Positions 1-11,917 of a stretch of DNA of 64,000 nt are shown here, piece after piece (the stretch's first letter is position 1; the number at the start of each line of letters is the position of its first letter). The notes beneath the pieces were generated by a model that worked only from the letters and a program-made list of their open reading frames with translations, was not told the origin of the DNA and made no database searches. Both the position numbers and the translations under genes were made by a program. The DNA comes from Lepus europaeus. Lineage: Eukaryota > Chordata > Mammalia > Lagomorpha > Leporidae. Where the stretch lies: assembly GCF_033115175.1 (NCBI RefSeq), contig NC_084834.1, forward strand, positions 38,670,077 to 38,734,076. Direction: 5' to 3'.

Positions 1-57
1 ATGGGATGCCAGCACTTCAGGCCAGGGCTTTAACCTGCCGTGTCACAGCACCGGCCC
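1..57 (-). mobile_element. C-SINE, standard, cut by window edge
   Basis: Only the tRNA-like head is present: GGATGCCAGCACTTCAGGCC to CACCGGCCC. Confidence 0.85.
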
Positions 58-92
58 AAGACCTATAGTTTCAAAAGCAAACTTTCATTTCT

Positions 93-394
93 TTTTTTTA
101 ATATAAGATTTATTTATTTATTTGAAAGGTAGAGTTACAGAGAAGAAAGGGCAGAGAGAAAGAGAGAGAGGTCTTCCATCCACTGGCTCGCTCCCCAAAT
201 GGCCAGGAACTTCTTCGGGGTCTCCCATGTGGATAGAGGGGCCCAAGGATTTGGGCCATCTACTGCTTTCCCAGACCACAGCAAAGAGCTAGATTGGAAG
301 TGGAGCTGGAGCAGCCAGGACTCAAACTGGTGCCCATACTGGATGCTGGCACTGCAAGCAGCGGCTTTACCTGCTGCGCTATGGCACCGACCCC
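93..394 (-). mobile_element. C-SINE, standard
   Basis: Full-length, from AAGATTTATTTATTT to CACCGACCCC. CATTTCT on both sides (86-92, 397-403) is a probable TSD. Confidence 0.9.
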
Positions 395-419
395 ATCATT
401 TCTCTTTTTACTAATGAAA

Positions 420-1088
420 CCAAAAGGAATTCCCAATGAAGTTTTATAGAAATCTCAAGTTATCACAACTGAAGATTTATTCATATTATACTAAACAAAG
501 AAAACCTCAGTAGAGTAGAGCACACTTGCTTCTCCACTTACTTCTACACTGCAATTTTTATTTCACTGCTAAACTTTTTAAAAAAACCCAAGTTAATTGC
601 TTTCATCAAATCAAAGTAATAAGGACTATTTTAATACAATATGAAGCAGTGAACAATATAATTCATGTTACCCAGGAAGAAAAAACCATATGCATCAAGA
701 CTTTTTTAATTACAACTTCAATACAAGTTTGTACAGCATGCATCATAAAACAGCTTAAATATTTAACTGCACAGATGACATTCCAGGAAAATTCCCAAAA
801 GTCAAGAATACAACCACAGGATAAAATTCCCTCCACATCCTACTATTTATACTAAGAACTATCATTCTTTAAACCTCTTCACTTTGCTCTCCTTACCATC
901 AGAACTGGTAACTGACATTCTTTTCAGAATCATTTTTCGCTAAGAATCTAAGTTTTTCTCTCTCCAACAGGGATATTGCCTGTAAACAGAGAGCAAAGTT
1001 GGATTTAGAGATGAATGCTGATGGCTGGCTGAGCTCACTGGTTAGTCAAGTGACCTGTACTTGCTCCCACAACTTCCCAGGATACCTT
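420..1088. other. Unique intronic stretch, nothing recognised
   Basis: AT-rich. The 109-codon open frame at 526-855 is low-complexity and not recognised. Confidence 0.6.
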
Positions 1089-1098
1089 TCCAAATTTT

Positions 1099-1421
1099 TT
1101 TAAAAAGATTTATTTGAAAGGCAAAGGTACAGAGAGGTAGAGGCAAGGACAGAGATAGGGAAGTCTTCCATCTGCTGGTTCACTCCCCATATGGCCATAA
1201 CAACTGGAGCTGGGCTGATCCAAAGCCAGGAACCAGGAGCTTCTTCCAGGTCTCCCAAGCAGGTGCAGGAGCCCAAGGGCTTGGGCCATCTTCTTCTGCT
1301 TTCCCAGGCCATAGCAGAGAGCTAGATCAGAAGTGGAGGAGCTGGGACTCGAACCGGCGCCCATATGAGATTCTAGCACTGCAGGCAGTGGCTTTACCAG
1401 TTACACCACAGCGCTGGCCCC
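1099..1421 (-). mobile_element. C-SINE, standard
   Basis: Full-length, with 10-bp TSD TCCAAATTTT at 1089-1098 and 1422-1431. Confidence 0.93.
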
Positions 1422-1504
1422 TCCAAATTTTAATTCAACTTGATTTTTAAATTTTCTGAAAATAGTCACAAAGCAATGTTAACTTATAAATCTTTTCCTG
1501 ATAA

Positions 1505-1820
1505 TGAGAGAGAGAGAGACAGAGAGAAAGGTCTTCCTTTTTACCCTTGGTTCACCCTCCAATGGCCACCGCGGCTGGCACACTACAGCCGGTGCACCGC
1601 GCTGATCCGAAGCCAGGAGCCAGGTGCTTCCTCCTGGTCTCCCATGGGGTGCAGGGCCCAAGCACTTGGGCCATCCTCTACTGCACTCCCGGGCCACAGC
1701 AGAGAGCTGGCCTGGAAGAGGGGCAACCGGGACAGAATCCAGCGCCCCAACCGGGACTAGAACCTGGTGTGCCGGCGCCGCTAGGCGGAGGATTAGCCTG
1801 TTGAGCCACGGCGCCGGCCC
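1505..1820 (-). mobile_element. C-SINE, young, tail truncated
   Basis: Has the GGATTAGCCTGTTGAGCCAC head and CpG-rich body but lacks the GACAGGCAGAGTGG tail segment. Confidence 0.88.
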
Positions 1821-1912
1821 TCTCTCCATCTTTCCCTCTCTCATGCTCGGCCTCTCAATAAATAAAAGCTTTAAAAAAAAAAAAGAGCTTCTTAAAAAAA
1901 AAAAAAAAAAAC
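1821..1912 (+). mobile_element. C-SINE 3' end fragment
   Basis: GCCTCTCAATAAATAAAAGC plus two A runs, abutting the head of the preceding SINE. Confidence 0.55.
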
Positions 1913-2751
1913 TCTAATTCTGACACCATTTTTCTCCAATGTTAAAACAACTAAAAAGATGCAGCAAGAAAAAAATTTTCCTCATAAGAATTATGCCTTT
2001 GTGATGAGGCAAAGGCCATATAAACAATTACTATGATTCATTCATAAATGAAACTTGCAAGGTCTTACCAGATAATACAGGCTATGCCCAATATCCTGCA
2101 ATTACCTCATATAATAATGTACTCTACAATGCCAAGGCCCAGTTTAACTCCCCTCTCCAAAAATATTTATGCAAGCACATAATCCATACTTTCTCTGCTG
2201 CCCTGTAATCACTGCTTCAACCCTCATCTGTTGTAACAATATGTATTAAAAATCTGATATCATTTTAATCAGTGAACACTAAGAGAACAAAGTCCCTACC
2301 CTAAAAATCTTACATTTTAATTGTGGAAGATATGTGATAAATATACAAGTAAATATATGCCAAACAAGGATAAAGGGTATTGGAGAAAAACAAAGGAAGG
2401 TCAAGGAAAGCCTCTATGTAACATTTAGAGGACAACTAACAGAGTCCCACAGGAAAGAGAAATGAGCTATGCAGTTATCTAGGGGAGAAAGTTGTCAAGA
2501 GTCCATTGCATATGATCCTTTATGTTAGTTAGATTTTTATGTCCAAATATGCGCTTATGAACAAAAAGGATACATTTAAGTCAAAGCTGTCAGAACTTCA
2601 TTGTCAAAATATTAAAGAAAATAAGAACGGACACTAAGAAGTGAGATCTCTTTAGGTGAGGTCAGTTCACTGGTCATAGCTCTGCAGTCCTCCAATTACC
2701 CGGAGCACCGTGTTTGCCTCTCTGAAACACTGCTGGAGTTTTAAGATTTTA
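1913..2751. other. Unique intronic stretch, nothing recognised
   Basis: AT-rich, no long open frames, no repeat seen. Confidence 0.6.
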
Positions 2752-3403
2752 GGGGCCGGCACTATGGCATAGTAGGTTAAGCCTTCACCTATGATGCTGC
2801 AATCCCATATGGGCGCCAGTTCAAGTTCCAGCTGCTCCACTTCGGACCCAGCAACCTGCTAATGGCCTGGGAAAGGAGTAGAAAAAGGCCCAAGTGCCAG
2901 CGCCGTGGCTCACTAGGCTAATCCTCCGCCTGCGGTGCCAGCACTCTGGGTTCTAGTCCCGGTTGGGGCACCGGATTCTGTCCCGGTTGTGCCTCTTCCA
3001 GTCCAGCTCTCTGCTGTGGCCCGGGAAGGCAGTGGAGAATGGCCCAAGTGCTTGGGCCTTGCACCTGCATTGGAGACCAGGAGGAAGCACCTGGCTCCTG
3101 GCTTTGGATCAGCGCAGTGTGCCAGCGGTAGCAACCATTTGGGGGTTGAACTAACAGAAGGAAGACCTTTCTCTCTGTCTCTCTCTCGCACAGTCTAACT
3201 CTGCCTGTCCAAAAAAAAAAAAAAAAAAAAATGGCCCAAGTGCTTAGGCCTCTGCACCCATGTGGGAGACTAGGAAGAAGCTCCTAGCTTCAGATTGACC
3301 CAGCTCCAGCAGTTGCTGGGAGTGAACCAGCAGATAGAAGACCTCTCTGTCTTTCCCTCTTTGTCACTCTGCCTCTCAAATAAATAAATAAATCTTTAAA
3401 AAG
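2752..3403 (+). mobile_element. C-SINE, old/standard, interrupted
   Basis: The left part (2752-2896) and right part (3233-3403) form one copy. Its sequence resumes exactly after the nested element with GGCCCAAGTG duplicated. Confidence 0.9.
2897..3232 (+). mobile_element. C-SINE, young, nested
   Basis: Inserted in the copy spanning 2752-3403. TSD GGCCCAAGTG is at 2887-2896 and 3233-3242. It ends in CTGCCTGTCC and 21 A. Confidence 0.93.
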
Positions 3404-3710
3404 AAAGATTTTATTAATTTAGAAGGCAGAGTGACAGAGGGAGAGACGGAAAGAAAGAGACTTTCCATCTACTGGTTCACTCCCCAAGTGGCCACACAGT
3501 CAGTACTGAGCCAGGCTGAGGCCAGGAGCCAGAACTCAACCCAGGTCTCCCACATGGCTATTAGGTGTCCCAGTACTTGGGCCATCTTCTGCTACCTTCC
3601 TAAGTGCATTAGCAGGAAAATAGATCAGAAATGGAGCAGCCAAAACAGCGCTCCAATATGTGATGCTGGCATTGCAAGCACCGGATTAACCCACTACATC
3701 ACAACGGCCT
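3404..3710 (-). mobile_element. C-SINE, old
   Basis: It abuts the tail of the preceding plus copy, tail to tail. It runs to CACAACGGCCTG. Confidence 0.85.
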
Positions 3711-4270
3711 GAAACACTGTTTTAACCAGTCTTCAAACCAATGCCCGTGATGGCAATTCTATTATTATCAAAGAACTAGCTTGTATGAGCATTAATAATG
3801 CCCCAGAAGGGTTCTAAGTCTTTGAAATGCCTACAGAATGGGACATTATATTCAGTAACCAATAAGTCTTTATCTGTTTTACTCTGAGTATAGTGTTGTC
3901 TACCACAACTGAAAACTAAACTGTGGTCACTATTTTACTGGAAAATTCTACTTCCCAAATAATCTCTATAAACAAGTATTTTTAACCTACTCTTTTGAAC
4001 CAAACAATCATTTAAAAACCATTTCAGGCTTCTAAAACAATATAGCATTTTGAAAATACATATGCTTCCTCAATAAGAACATATTTTTATTGGCTCATTC
4101 ATACCTCATTCAAGAAGGGATTTAGACGAGAAATATAAAGGAAAAATTAAACAAAACAATGAATTCACCACAGAATCAAAAAGTTTTAATTCTCAGTAGA
4201 CTTTACACACTTTTTAAAAAACTATTTTGTGACTTTTAGAAGAACACAGCAAAACTGAATTTCATTTTCT

Positions 4271-4684
4271 TTTTTTAAAGTTTTATTTATTTGAAAGGCA
4301 GAGTTACACAGAGAAGGAGAGGCAGACGGGGAGAGAGGGAAAGGGGGAAAGGAATGGGGAGAGGGGGAGAGGGAGGGAGGGAAGGGGAGGAAGAGAGAGA
4401 GAGAGAAAGAGAGAAAGAGAGAGAGAGAGAGTCTTCCATCCCCTGGTTCACTCCCCAATTGGCCACAATGGCTGGAGCTGGCTGGAGCTGCTCAGATCCG
4501 AAGCCAGGAGCCAGGAGCTTCCTCCAGGTCTCCCACACGGGTGCAGGGGCCCAAGGACTTGGGCCATCTTCTACTGCTTTCCCAGGTCATAGCAGAGAGT
4601 TGTATCAGAAGTGAAGCAGCAACGCCCATATGAGATGCTGGAACTGCAGGCAGCGGCTTTACTTGCTTCGTCACAGAATCCCCC
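4271..4684 (-). mobile_element. C-SINE, standard, with expanded GA tract
   Basis: Longer than usual because of the purine repeat at 4313-4432. The head is diverged (CGTCACAGAATCCCC). Confidence 0.87.
4313..4432 (+). repeat. GA-rich simple repeat in a SINE
   Basis: An expanded purine tract (GAGAGG/GGGAGA units) within a minus-strand C-SINE, about 80 bp longer than the matching stretch of other copies. Confidence 0.85.
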
Positions 4685-4700
4685 TCTGTTCTTTTTTTCT

Positions 4701-5011
4701 TTTAGAATAGATTTTATTTTTCAACTTTATTTATTTAAAGGCAGAAAGAAAAATCTTCCATCTGCTGATTCACTCCCCAAATGCCTGCAATAGCCAGGGT
4801 AGGACCACACCAAAGCCAGGACCCAGGAAATCCATCCAGGTCTCCCAAGTAGGTGGCAGGGACCCAAGTATGTGAGCATCATTTCTGGTCTTCTAGGGTG
4901 CACATTAACAGGAAGCTGGAATGGGAAGTGGAGCGGTGACTTGAACCCACACACTCTAGTACAGGATGCAGGCATCCCAACTGGCATTTTAACCACTATG
5001 CCAAAAGCCCC
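4701..5011 (-). mobile_element. C-SINE, old
   Basis: Old-type wording AATGCCTGCAATAGCCAGG and AAGTAGGTGGCAGGGACCC. The head ends CCAAAAGCCCC. Confidence 0.83.
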
Positions 5012-5644
5012 ATCTACAATAGTTTTAAAGCAGAAATTTATTCTAATTTAAACATGTAACTACTATGTACAGAAAGAACACTGAATAACAGGTAAAACTT
5101 TGTTTCCATATTTTGCTTCTCTTTAGTCATACTCCAAACACTCTCAGTATAAACAGAAGTATGTTAAAATCAATTTCAAAGTTACTGGCCATACTCAGTT
5201 AGAAAACTAGAATTATTATATAGAAATTTAAATCAGCTGACTTTTTCTGTGCATGTCTAAACCTACTTGTTAACAATTCCTAATCTGAATTTCATCAGAA
5301 ACTAAAGCTAACCAAAGTATCATTAACTATAAAAACAGCACCATTTCCAAAGGCAATAAATCATATGAAGTAATTTGTGCAGCCAGCTGACAATTACTGT
5401 AACTCCTTTGCCTAACAAGGAATGTACTCTCCTACCTCACCCCTCCCCAAAATAATTAAAACACTAAGCAAGTGTAATTTAATAGCCCTCTCAAAAAGAA
5501 ATTTGATTCCTGTCTTTAACATTACCTGTTAAACTTAATCTCAGTCTCAGTCTGACTGCCTAATAAAAAGTCCTCACCTTGAAAAGTTTGAAGAACTAAG
5601 AAAGAACTCCAAAACTAAACACTACATCTAAAATGGTAACCATT

Positions 5645-5975
5645 GGGGGCCGGTGCTGTGGGGCAGCGGGTTAACGCCCTGGCCTGAAGCGCTGGCATCC
5701 CATATGGGAGCAGCTTCAAGACCCAGCTGCTCCACTTTGGATCCAGCTCCCTGCTATGGCCTGGGAAAGCAATAGAAGATGGCCCAAGTCCTTGGGGCCC
5801 CTGCACCCATGTGGGAGACCCAGAGGTAACTCCTGGCTCAGGATCGGCACAGCTCCGGTCATTGCGGCCAATTAGGGAGTGAACCAGAGGATGGAAGACC
5901 TCTCTTCTCTCTCTCTCTCTGCCTCTCCTCTCTCTGTGTAACTCTTTTAAATAAATCTTTAAAAATAAAATAAAG
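5645..5975 (+). mobile_element. C-SINE, standard
   Basis: Full-length with a perfect 16-bp TSD TAAAATGGTAACCATT at 5629-5644 and 5976-5991. Confidence 0.96.
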
Positions 5976-6011
5976 TAAAATGGTAACCATTTACTATGTC
6001 TGAATTTAAAA

Positions 6012-6273
6012 GCTATTATTATTATTATTATTAAGGCAGAGAAAGTTCTGCCACCTGCTGGTTCACTCTCCAAATACCCCCAACAGTTGGAGAAGGGATG
6101 GCCAGGCAGAAGCCAGGAGCCTAGAATTCCATCTGGGTATCTGCTGCTTCTCAGAGTGCACATTAGCAGAAGCAGAATCAGAAGCAGAGCTAGAACTCAT
6201 TCTCAGGCACTCTAATATGGGATGCTGGAGTCCCAATCAGAAGCTTTAACCTCCTGCAGCACAATGCCAGCCA
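6012..6273 (-). mobile_element. C-SINE, old
   Basis: Diverged, with an (ATT)n tail. The probable TSD is AATTTAAA on both sides. Confidence 0.8.
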
Positions 6274-6387
6274 CTAAATTTAAATCATAAATATTCTCTT
6301 ACCACTCTTCTAAGAAAGGAAAAGTCTCTTCTTCAGACTTATTCTAACAACATAAAACATCCAAGACAAAGTCCAAAACTACATTAA

Positions 6388-6735
6388 GGACCAGCGCTGT
6401 GGCACAGAGGGTAAAGCCACCACCTGCAGTGCTGGCAAACCCATATGTGCACCAGTTCAAGTCCAGGCTACTCCACTTCTGATCCAGCTCTCTGCTATGG
6501 CCTGGGAAAGCAGTGGAAGATGGCCCATGTATTTGGGCCCTTGCACCCACGTCGGAGACCCCGAAGAAGCTCCTGGCTCCTGGCTTTGGATCCACGCTGC
6601 TCTGGCCCTTGCGGACAACTGGGGAGTGAACCAGAGGATGAAGACCTCTCTCTCTCTCTCTCTGCCTCTCCTCTTTCTGTGTAACTCTGCCTTTCAAATA
6701 AATAAATAAACCTTAAAAAAAATAAAAAATTTTTA
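6388..6735 (+). mobile_element. C-SINE, standard
   Basis: CAGCGCTGTGGCACAGAGGG head to AAATAAATAAATAAACCTT tail. Confidence 0.92.
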
Positions 6736-6800
6736 AAAAGATTAATGTATTTACTTGAAAAATAGAGATACAAAGAAAGGAGAGACACAGAGAATATACA
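6736..6800 (-). mobile_element. C-SINE tail fragment
   Basis: TGAAAAATAGAGATACAAAG and a GA-rich stretch only. It abuts the tail of the preceding copy. Confidence 0.55.
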
Positions 6801-7476
6801 CACAACTGACCACAATCACTCCTTCAGCACTTTTTAGCTATCAACTTAAAGGTTATTGCTCCATTATCACTAGCATTGAAAAAGATCATTTTAGATGCTT
6901 AATCAAAATTTGCTGTTTTATGAATGGTTAAATAAATTGTGGTACATCCCTATCACCAAATATTGATGATTGGTAAAAAAAGGAACAAACTAGTAACACA
7001 AGCAACAAATTAAATCTCAAAGGAATTTTGCTGCATAACAAAAGGCCAATTCCAAAAAGTTACTTGCTATCTGATTAATATTAGTAAACATTCCTGAAAT
7101 GACAAAAAATACTAATAGAGAACAGATTAGGAGTGGTTGCTGAAGGCTGGAGATAGAGAGGATGGGTGCAAAGTGAGTGGATATGGTTCTAAAGGGCAAC
7201 AGAGGAACCCTTTTTGTTGATGTAACTGTTCTGTTATCCTGCCTGGAGAAGTAAAATCTACACATGATAACACTATACAAAATGAAATAAACATACAAAG
7301 AAAAACAAGTAAAATTGGAGGAATGTAAATTAAAACTGCTACACTGTATCAACGTTGATAATAACCCAGTTTTGCAGGGTATAAGTGCTGATGAAGCAAG
7401 ATAAACAGGGACCTCTGTACTATTTTTTAAACCATGTAAGTCTAAAGCTACCTCAAAATAACAAGTTTGATTTTAA

Positions 7477-7795
7477 GTGCCTGTATTTTGGCTCAGTGGG
7501 TTTAAGGCAGCACTCACAATGCCCAAATACCATATAGAAATGCTCTTTCCAGTCTTTTTATTTCCTATCCAACTTCATTGTAATGTGTCTGAGAAGGTGG
7601 CAAAAGATGGTGGAAATATTTGGGCCCCTGTCACTCACATGGAGACCCAGATGTAGTTCCAGCCCCTAGCTTTGGCCTGGTCCAGCCTGGCTGTTGTGGT
7701 CATTTGGGAAGTGAACTAATGGATCATGGAAGATCTCTCTTTCTCCCCCAACCCCAGTCACTGGATTTCAAATAAATCTTTAAATTTTAAAAGTT
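7477..7795 (+). mobile_element. C-SINE, old
   Basis: TTTTGGCTCAGTGGGTTTAA head to TTCAAATAAATCTTTAAAT. Heavily diverged. Confidence 0.75.
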
Positions 7796-8860
7796 TAATT
7801 TTTTTAAAAAAGTACTAATAATTGGGAAAATGTGCATATGAACCTTATATCAGGTAGTATTAAGGAACGATTATTAATGGTACACAGGACATGTCCTTTT
7901 CCTTCAGAGATGCTTGCTGAGTATTTAGGGATGAAAACATTATGCTTGCAACCTACTTGTAACTGTTTCATATATATCAAGAGAGAAAGAAAGCAAATAC
8001 GGCAAAATGTCAAATATTAAGGTCAGGTAAAGGGTTTATACTATTCCTTCTACTTTCATTTCAACATGGCAGCTTGAATTTTTCCAAAAGAGCGAGCTCG
8101 GGTGGAAGATTAAAAATATATTGCAATCCCAAAACGATGTCATCCCCCTATCTGCACACCAAATAATCTTTTAAAAGTTTTAAAAATATTCTTCTAAAAG
8201 GATGTCATAGTCCTATTTACCTTCCATGTAGTCTTCAGGCAAAATGAAACACTAATAAGTAACTAAGGTGGTACCGCATGTAACTTTCTAATATTTTTCA
8301 ACATGAACTGATTAAATCTGCAGGGCAAATACGATTAGCTATTTTTGTAAAATTTAAATGATTTCAACATGAATGATAAGTCTTAATTTCTAGAAAGGCT
8401 GGATCCTCAGAGTTCTACTTTTCAAACAAGTAAAATAAATTACACTTGCAGGAGAAAAGGCTAACACTTTCATACAGTGTTACACTTTTAAAATTCCCTA
8501 AATTTAAAAGCCCAAGTTTGGCAAATACACTCAATGCTTTCATAGAGAAATGTGTGCCTGAAAGGGGCAAGCCGCATACTAAATGCCAAACAAAAAATGT
8601 GCTACAATGTATTCATTATAGCACCAAGGCTACAGGACATATTTTACAATGTAAACGGTCCCTATTTATGGTTCTAAAAAAATGCCAACTGCACACATCT
8701 GAAATGTAGGGAATAAAGGAGTTTGATCTAGCGTCAACAACACTCATCTCCAAAATTCTGATATTCCCTTTTGTCTGCTAAGTTTTCGCCGTATGTGTTA
8801 ATATACTTCGGAGTATAAGAAAAGTCGGTGTCTCGAAAGCCTCAAGACTAGACTCTCAAC
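7796..8860. other. Unique intronic stretch, nothing recognised
   Basis: AT-rich DNA in NAA15 intron 1 with no repeat or exon I can identify. The 87-codon open frame at 8446-8709 matches no protein I know and lacks splice or promoter context. Confidence 0.6.
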
Positions 8861-9622
8861 TTTCCACTTCCTACCGGACCGCCCCCTCGAAACGGGACCC
8901 ACCTCCCAAGGAGGATGATGGGGTGGGGCTGTTTCCCGCTCGGAAACCAAGAAATAAATGCCCCTTCCCTACTCCAGAAAAGAGGGAACACGAGAGGCCG
9001 GGGAGCTGCACGCTCAAATATGCAACTAACCCCAAAGAGCTAGTGGTTTGGAAAGCTCCCTTGCCTTCATATAACCTCCCTCCTCCCGGATCATTCAGCG
9101 ACCGCGGACCGGGCGGGGACAGGTGAATGGAGAGGACGAGGGAGGGAGGGACGGACCGACGGACGGACGATGGAGGGATAACCGCGCTCAGGCAATGAAT
9201 GAGCCGCGCTGCATCCGCGCCACCTGTTCCTTCCAAGGGTGCCACCCCAGCCTGCCAGCAGGATTCCCGCACCACCCGGGCCGCGACTCCTGCCTGTGCT
9301 GCCCGCTGCCCTGCTGAAGGCCGGGCCTCTTTCCCCTTTGCTAGGGGAGACTGAAAACCGACAGTCTAGAAGCCGGGAAGTTGAGGCCTAGTCCGGAACC
9401 AGGGCCTCTGCAACGTGGGGGTCGGAGCGGGAAGCCTGTGGCCCCTGGCTCGCGGGCCGAAGTGGGAACCCCACAGAGGGGGCAAAGAAGTGCATTCGGC
9501 CCAACTCCGAAGGCGGGGTCTCAGGCGGAGGTGGCTCGGTGCCCGCCGGGCCGAGGTTAGGAGTGACAGGCCCGGCTACCGGCTAAATCCAAGCCAGTGC
9601 TTGCTCCGAGACTCGCACTTAC

Positions 9623-9676
9623 CAAGATTCTCTTGAACAGCGCGTTCTCCTTGGGCGGGAGGCTCACGGCCGGCAT
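9623..9676 (-). CDS. NAA15: NAA15 coding exon 1 (NatA auxiliary subunit)
   Basis: NAA15 is the large TPR-repeat auxiliary subunit of the NatA N-terminal acetyltransferase; it anchors catalytic NAA10 to the ribosome for co-translational acetylation. The minus-strand translation is MPAVSLPPKENALFKRIL, which I recognise as the conserved N terminus of vertebrate NAA15. The start codon is at 9676-9674 with A at -3. The exon is 54 nt (18 codons) and ends in phase 0 at a consensus GTAAGT donor (reverse complement at 9617-9622). Only this exon is in the window: I searched bases 1-9600 for the next conserved residues (RCYEHKQYRNGLK) and did not find them, so exon 2 must lie beyond base 1. The gene is divergent from NDUFC1 about 8 kb away, and has its own CpG island. 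The identification is firm; the transcription start is not mapped. Confidence 0.95.
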
Positions 9677-9960
9677 CGTTCCGGCTCCTCCCGCTGCTCC
9701 CGCCACCACCCGGCTGGGTCAGTCTGTTTGTCCGACCGCCGCCGCTGCCGTTCCCTGGCCGCTTCAGCCTTGAATACCCCGATCCGTCGCCACCACCAGA
9801 CCTTGGGTGTTGCCGCGTCGCCCTACCCGGACACCCCTTTCTCCTCGTTGTCTTTTCTCCTTTCTCACTTAGCGCTGCCGCCGCCTCCCCCCCCAACGGG
9901 TCTCCGTCGGCGGTTCACGTGGTAACTGAACAGACCGACAGAGGCAGCCAAAATGGCGGA
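9677..9960 (-). promoter_or_regulatory. NAA15: NAA15 5'UTR and core promoter region
   Basis: This GC-rich segment lies immediately upstream of the NAA15 start codon on the minus strand. It is TATA-less and contains CGG/CCG-rich tracts. An AAAATGGCGG element, matching the YY1-type consensus, sits at about 9950-9959 on the plus strand. YY1 sites of this form are common near start sites of housekeeping genes. The exact transcription start cannot be read from sequence. Confidence 0.6.
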
Positions 9961-10180
9961 CGCGGAGGGCTTTCCCACCCGGGTCACACCTCCTAGCACG
10001 CAGGCGCGATGACCTTCTTTCCCCACCTCCTCTGTCCTGGAGCGTGCCGGGAAACCTGGAGGCCGGCCGGCCGCGGCGGCCCGCAGGGTCCGAGCTGGCC
10101 CCGCCCATGCTTAGAGCGCGGGGTGCTTCCAGGCGCCCTGGGAGCGACGCGAGGAGCAGCCAACTCCGTTTCCGACCTCC

Positions 10181-11136
10181 TCCTCCTCGAGATAGCTATT
10201 CTGCTCTTTGCTGCTAGATTGGCTTTCATTCTTTGTGTGGACTCGCTCAGACTGTGTGATCACGGTTTGAGCCTAACGTGCCAGAGGCAGGTGTAGATGT
10301 TCGAGTTGATCATGGACGGAAGTGCCTAATTAAGGAGCAGAGGCGAGAGAGGATAAAGGAAAACGTCTTCCCCTCCCTGGGAACTTGTGAACAGATCTGA
10401 AGGGGAAGGAGTGTGAAAGGTTGGCCAATGAAATGGGCCTGGCTGCCCGGGGTATCGGTGATTTAGTGAATATTGCTTAAGAGGAACCTGGAAAGGTTGG
10501 TATCCAAATCCAAAGTGCTTTGTTGGCACTACCAAAGAAACATCTGAAGGTTGAGTTGTTTGCGTTTATTGCGTTGTTTTGACCATACCATGCGGGCTTA
10601 TCAGACTTGTACTAAGAGTCACCCTGGTGTAGGGGAGAGTTCAGGGTCACTGGCTCCCCTGTAGCTCCCTTGAAGCGCAAGCCTAGCCTAATACTGTGAC
10701 TTGGTGATCTCCCGGTCACCAGAAATCCTCAAATCTTAGCTACCAGGCAAGGATGTTGAGTAACTACTCCGGGGGGGGCGGGAAGGGGGGAGGAGACGGT
10801 GCTAGAGACTGAGCAGGGCCCCTTTCACATATGTCATTCCGTTCCCTAGCCAACAAGTATAACTTTTTCAAGGTGGCACTCCGTTAATTATTTTAAAAGT
10901 TCCCAGTCATTTGAGTCACTTTACACTTGGTTTTTGATGAACTCTCTACAGCTGCTGAATTTGATCTGTAGCATTCTTTTGCATCATGTATCAATGTATC
11001 ATGTGGGTTTGCTCTTTTAAGTATATTGATAGGTATTTTACAATTTCCAAGTTACTCTTTCACCCTCCCTGGAAGGTATGAGTTGAATAAGATGGTTGCC
11101 AGTGGAAAAATCTGAGACCAGAACTTGGCTTTTCAG
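10181..11136. other. Intergenic, upstream of NAA15
   Basis: CpG density falls off from about 10180. One G-rich tract (10771-10796). No gene seen. An NDUFC1 upstream untranslated exon could lie here but nothing in the sequence proves it. Confidence 0.5.
10771..10796 (+). repeat. G-rich tract, possible G-quadruplex
   Basis: Four G runs (8, 3, 6 and 2-3 bases) lie within 26 bp in otherwise ordinary intergenic DNA. Quadruplex potential is inferred only. Confidence 0.5.
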
Positions 11137-11445
11137 AGCAGGCATTGTGGCACAGGTGGTTAAGCCACTGCTTGAGATACCCAACCCCACAGGAAAGTGC
11201 TGGTTGGAGTCCCAGTGACTCCATGTGACACATCTAGCATTGTGGTAGGGCCCCTGTGAGGCACTGGATGAAAGTTCAGGTGCTTGGGTCCCTGCACCCA
11301 CATGGGAGACCCTAATGGATTCAGCCTGGCCCAGCCACAGTTGTTACTCGCATCTGGGGTGTGAACCAGAGGATGGAAGTTAAGATCTCTCCCTCTCTTT
11401 CTATCACTCTGCCTTTCAAATAAAATAAATAGATCTTTTTTAGAA
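11137..11445 (+). mobile_element. C-SINE, standard/old
   Basis: GGCATTGTGGCACAGGTGG to CTTTCAAATAAAATAAATAG. The middle is shortened. Confidence 0.85.
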
Positions 11446-11582
11446 AAGATACAGGTTTTCTACCTGTATCTTGATTGCCTTCTCCCTTCATGTGGCTGAT
11501 AAATAAGATTTTAGCAAGTCACATCCTGGGATTTCCTTGAATTCTATGATCTGTCTTCAAGTTTAAATAAAAATCTTATTTC

Positions 11583-11917
11583 AGGGCAAGCTCCATGGCA
11601 TTGCTGGCAGGTGAAGCCACCGTCTGCAGTGCTGCATCCCATATGGGCACCAGCTCAAGTCTCAGCTGTTTCACTTCCGATCGAGTCTCTGTTTATGGAC
11701 TGGGAAATCGGTAGAAGATGGCCCAAGTCGTTGGGCCCCTGCACAGGGTGGGAGACCTGGAAGAAGCTCCAGACTCCTGGCTTTGGATTGGCCTAGCTCC
11801 AGTCATTGCGGCCATTTGGGGAGTGAACCAGCAGATGGAAGACCTCTCTCTCTCTCTCTCTCTGCCTCTGCCATTCTACCTTTCAAATAAATAAATAAAT
11901 ATTTTTTAAAATGTAAA
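11583..11917 (+). mobile_element. C-SINE, standard
   Basis: AAGCTCCATGGCATTGCTGG to AAATAAATAAATAAATATTT. Confidence 0.88.

Larger units (their letters stand above)
1..9622 (-). other. NAA15: NAA15 intron 1 (partial)
   Basis: This is inferred from the exon 1 donor at 9617-9622 and the absence of a recognisable exon 2. The content is AT-rich unique DNA punctuated by about 13 C-SINE copies, which are listed separately. The larger stretches without a recognisable repeat are 420-1088, 1913-2751, 3711-4270, 5012-5628, 6800-7476 and 7796-8860. Confidence 0.8.
9080..10180. promoter_or_regulatory. CpG island over NAA15 exon 1
   Basis: CpG dinucleotides are dense through this stretch, in contrast to the AT-rich, CpG-poor DNA on both sides. 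It covers NAA15 exon 1 and its upstream region. Several open reading frames here (for example 9576-9896 on the minus strand) are GC-rich artefacts with no recognisable protein. Confidence 0.8.

Noticed and set aside
526-855. 109-codon frame in NAA15 intron 1
   Set aside because: AT-rich, not recognised, on the strand opposite NAA15 and without splice or promoter signals.
2930-2970. tRNA-like promoter boxes (for example GGTTCTAGTCCCGG)
   Set aside because: They are the internal pol III boxes of SINE heads; no cloverleaf of a real tRNA gene can be drawn.
7017-7352. Possible NAA15 exon 2 on the minus strand
   Set aside because: None of the expected NAA15 residues after exon 1 appear; the frame is hydrophobic low-information sequence.
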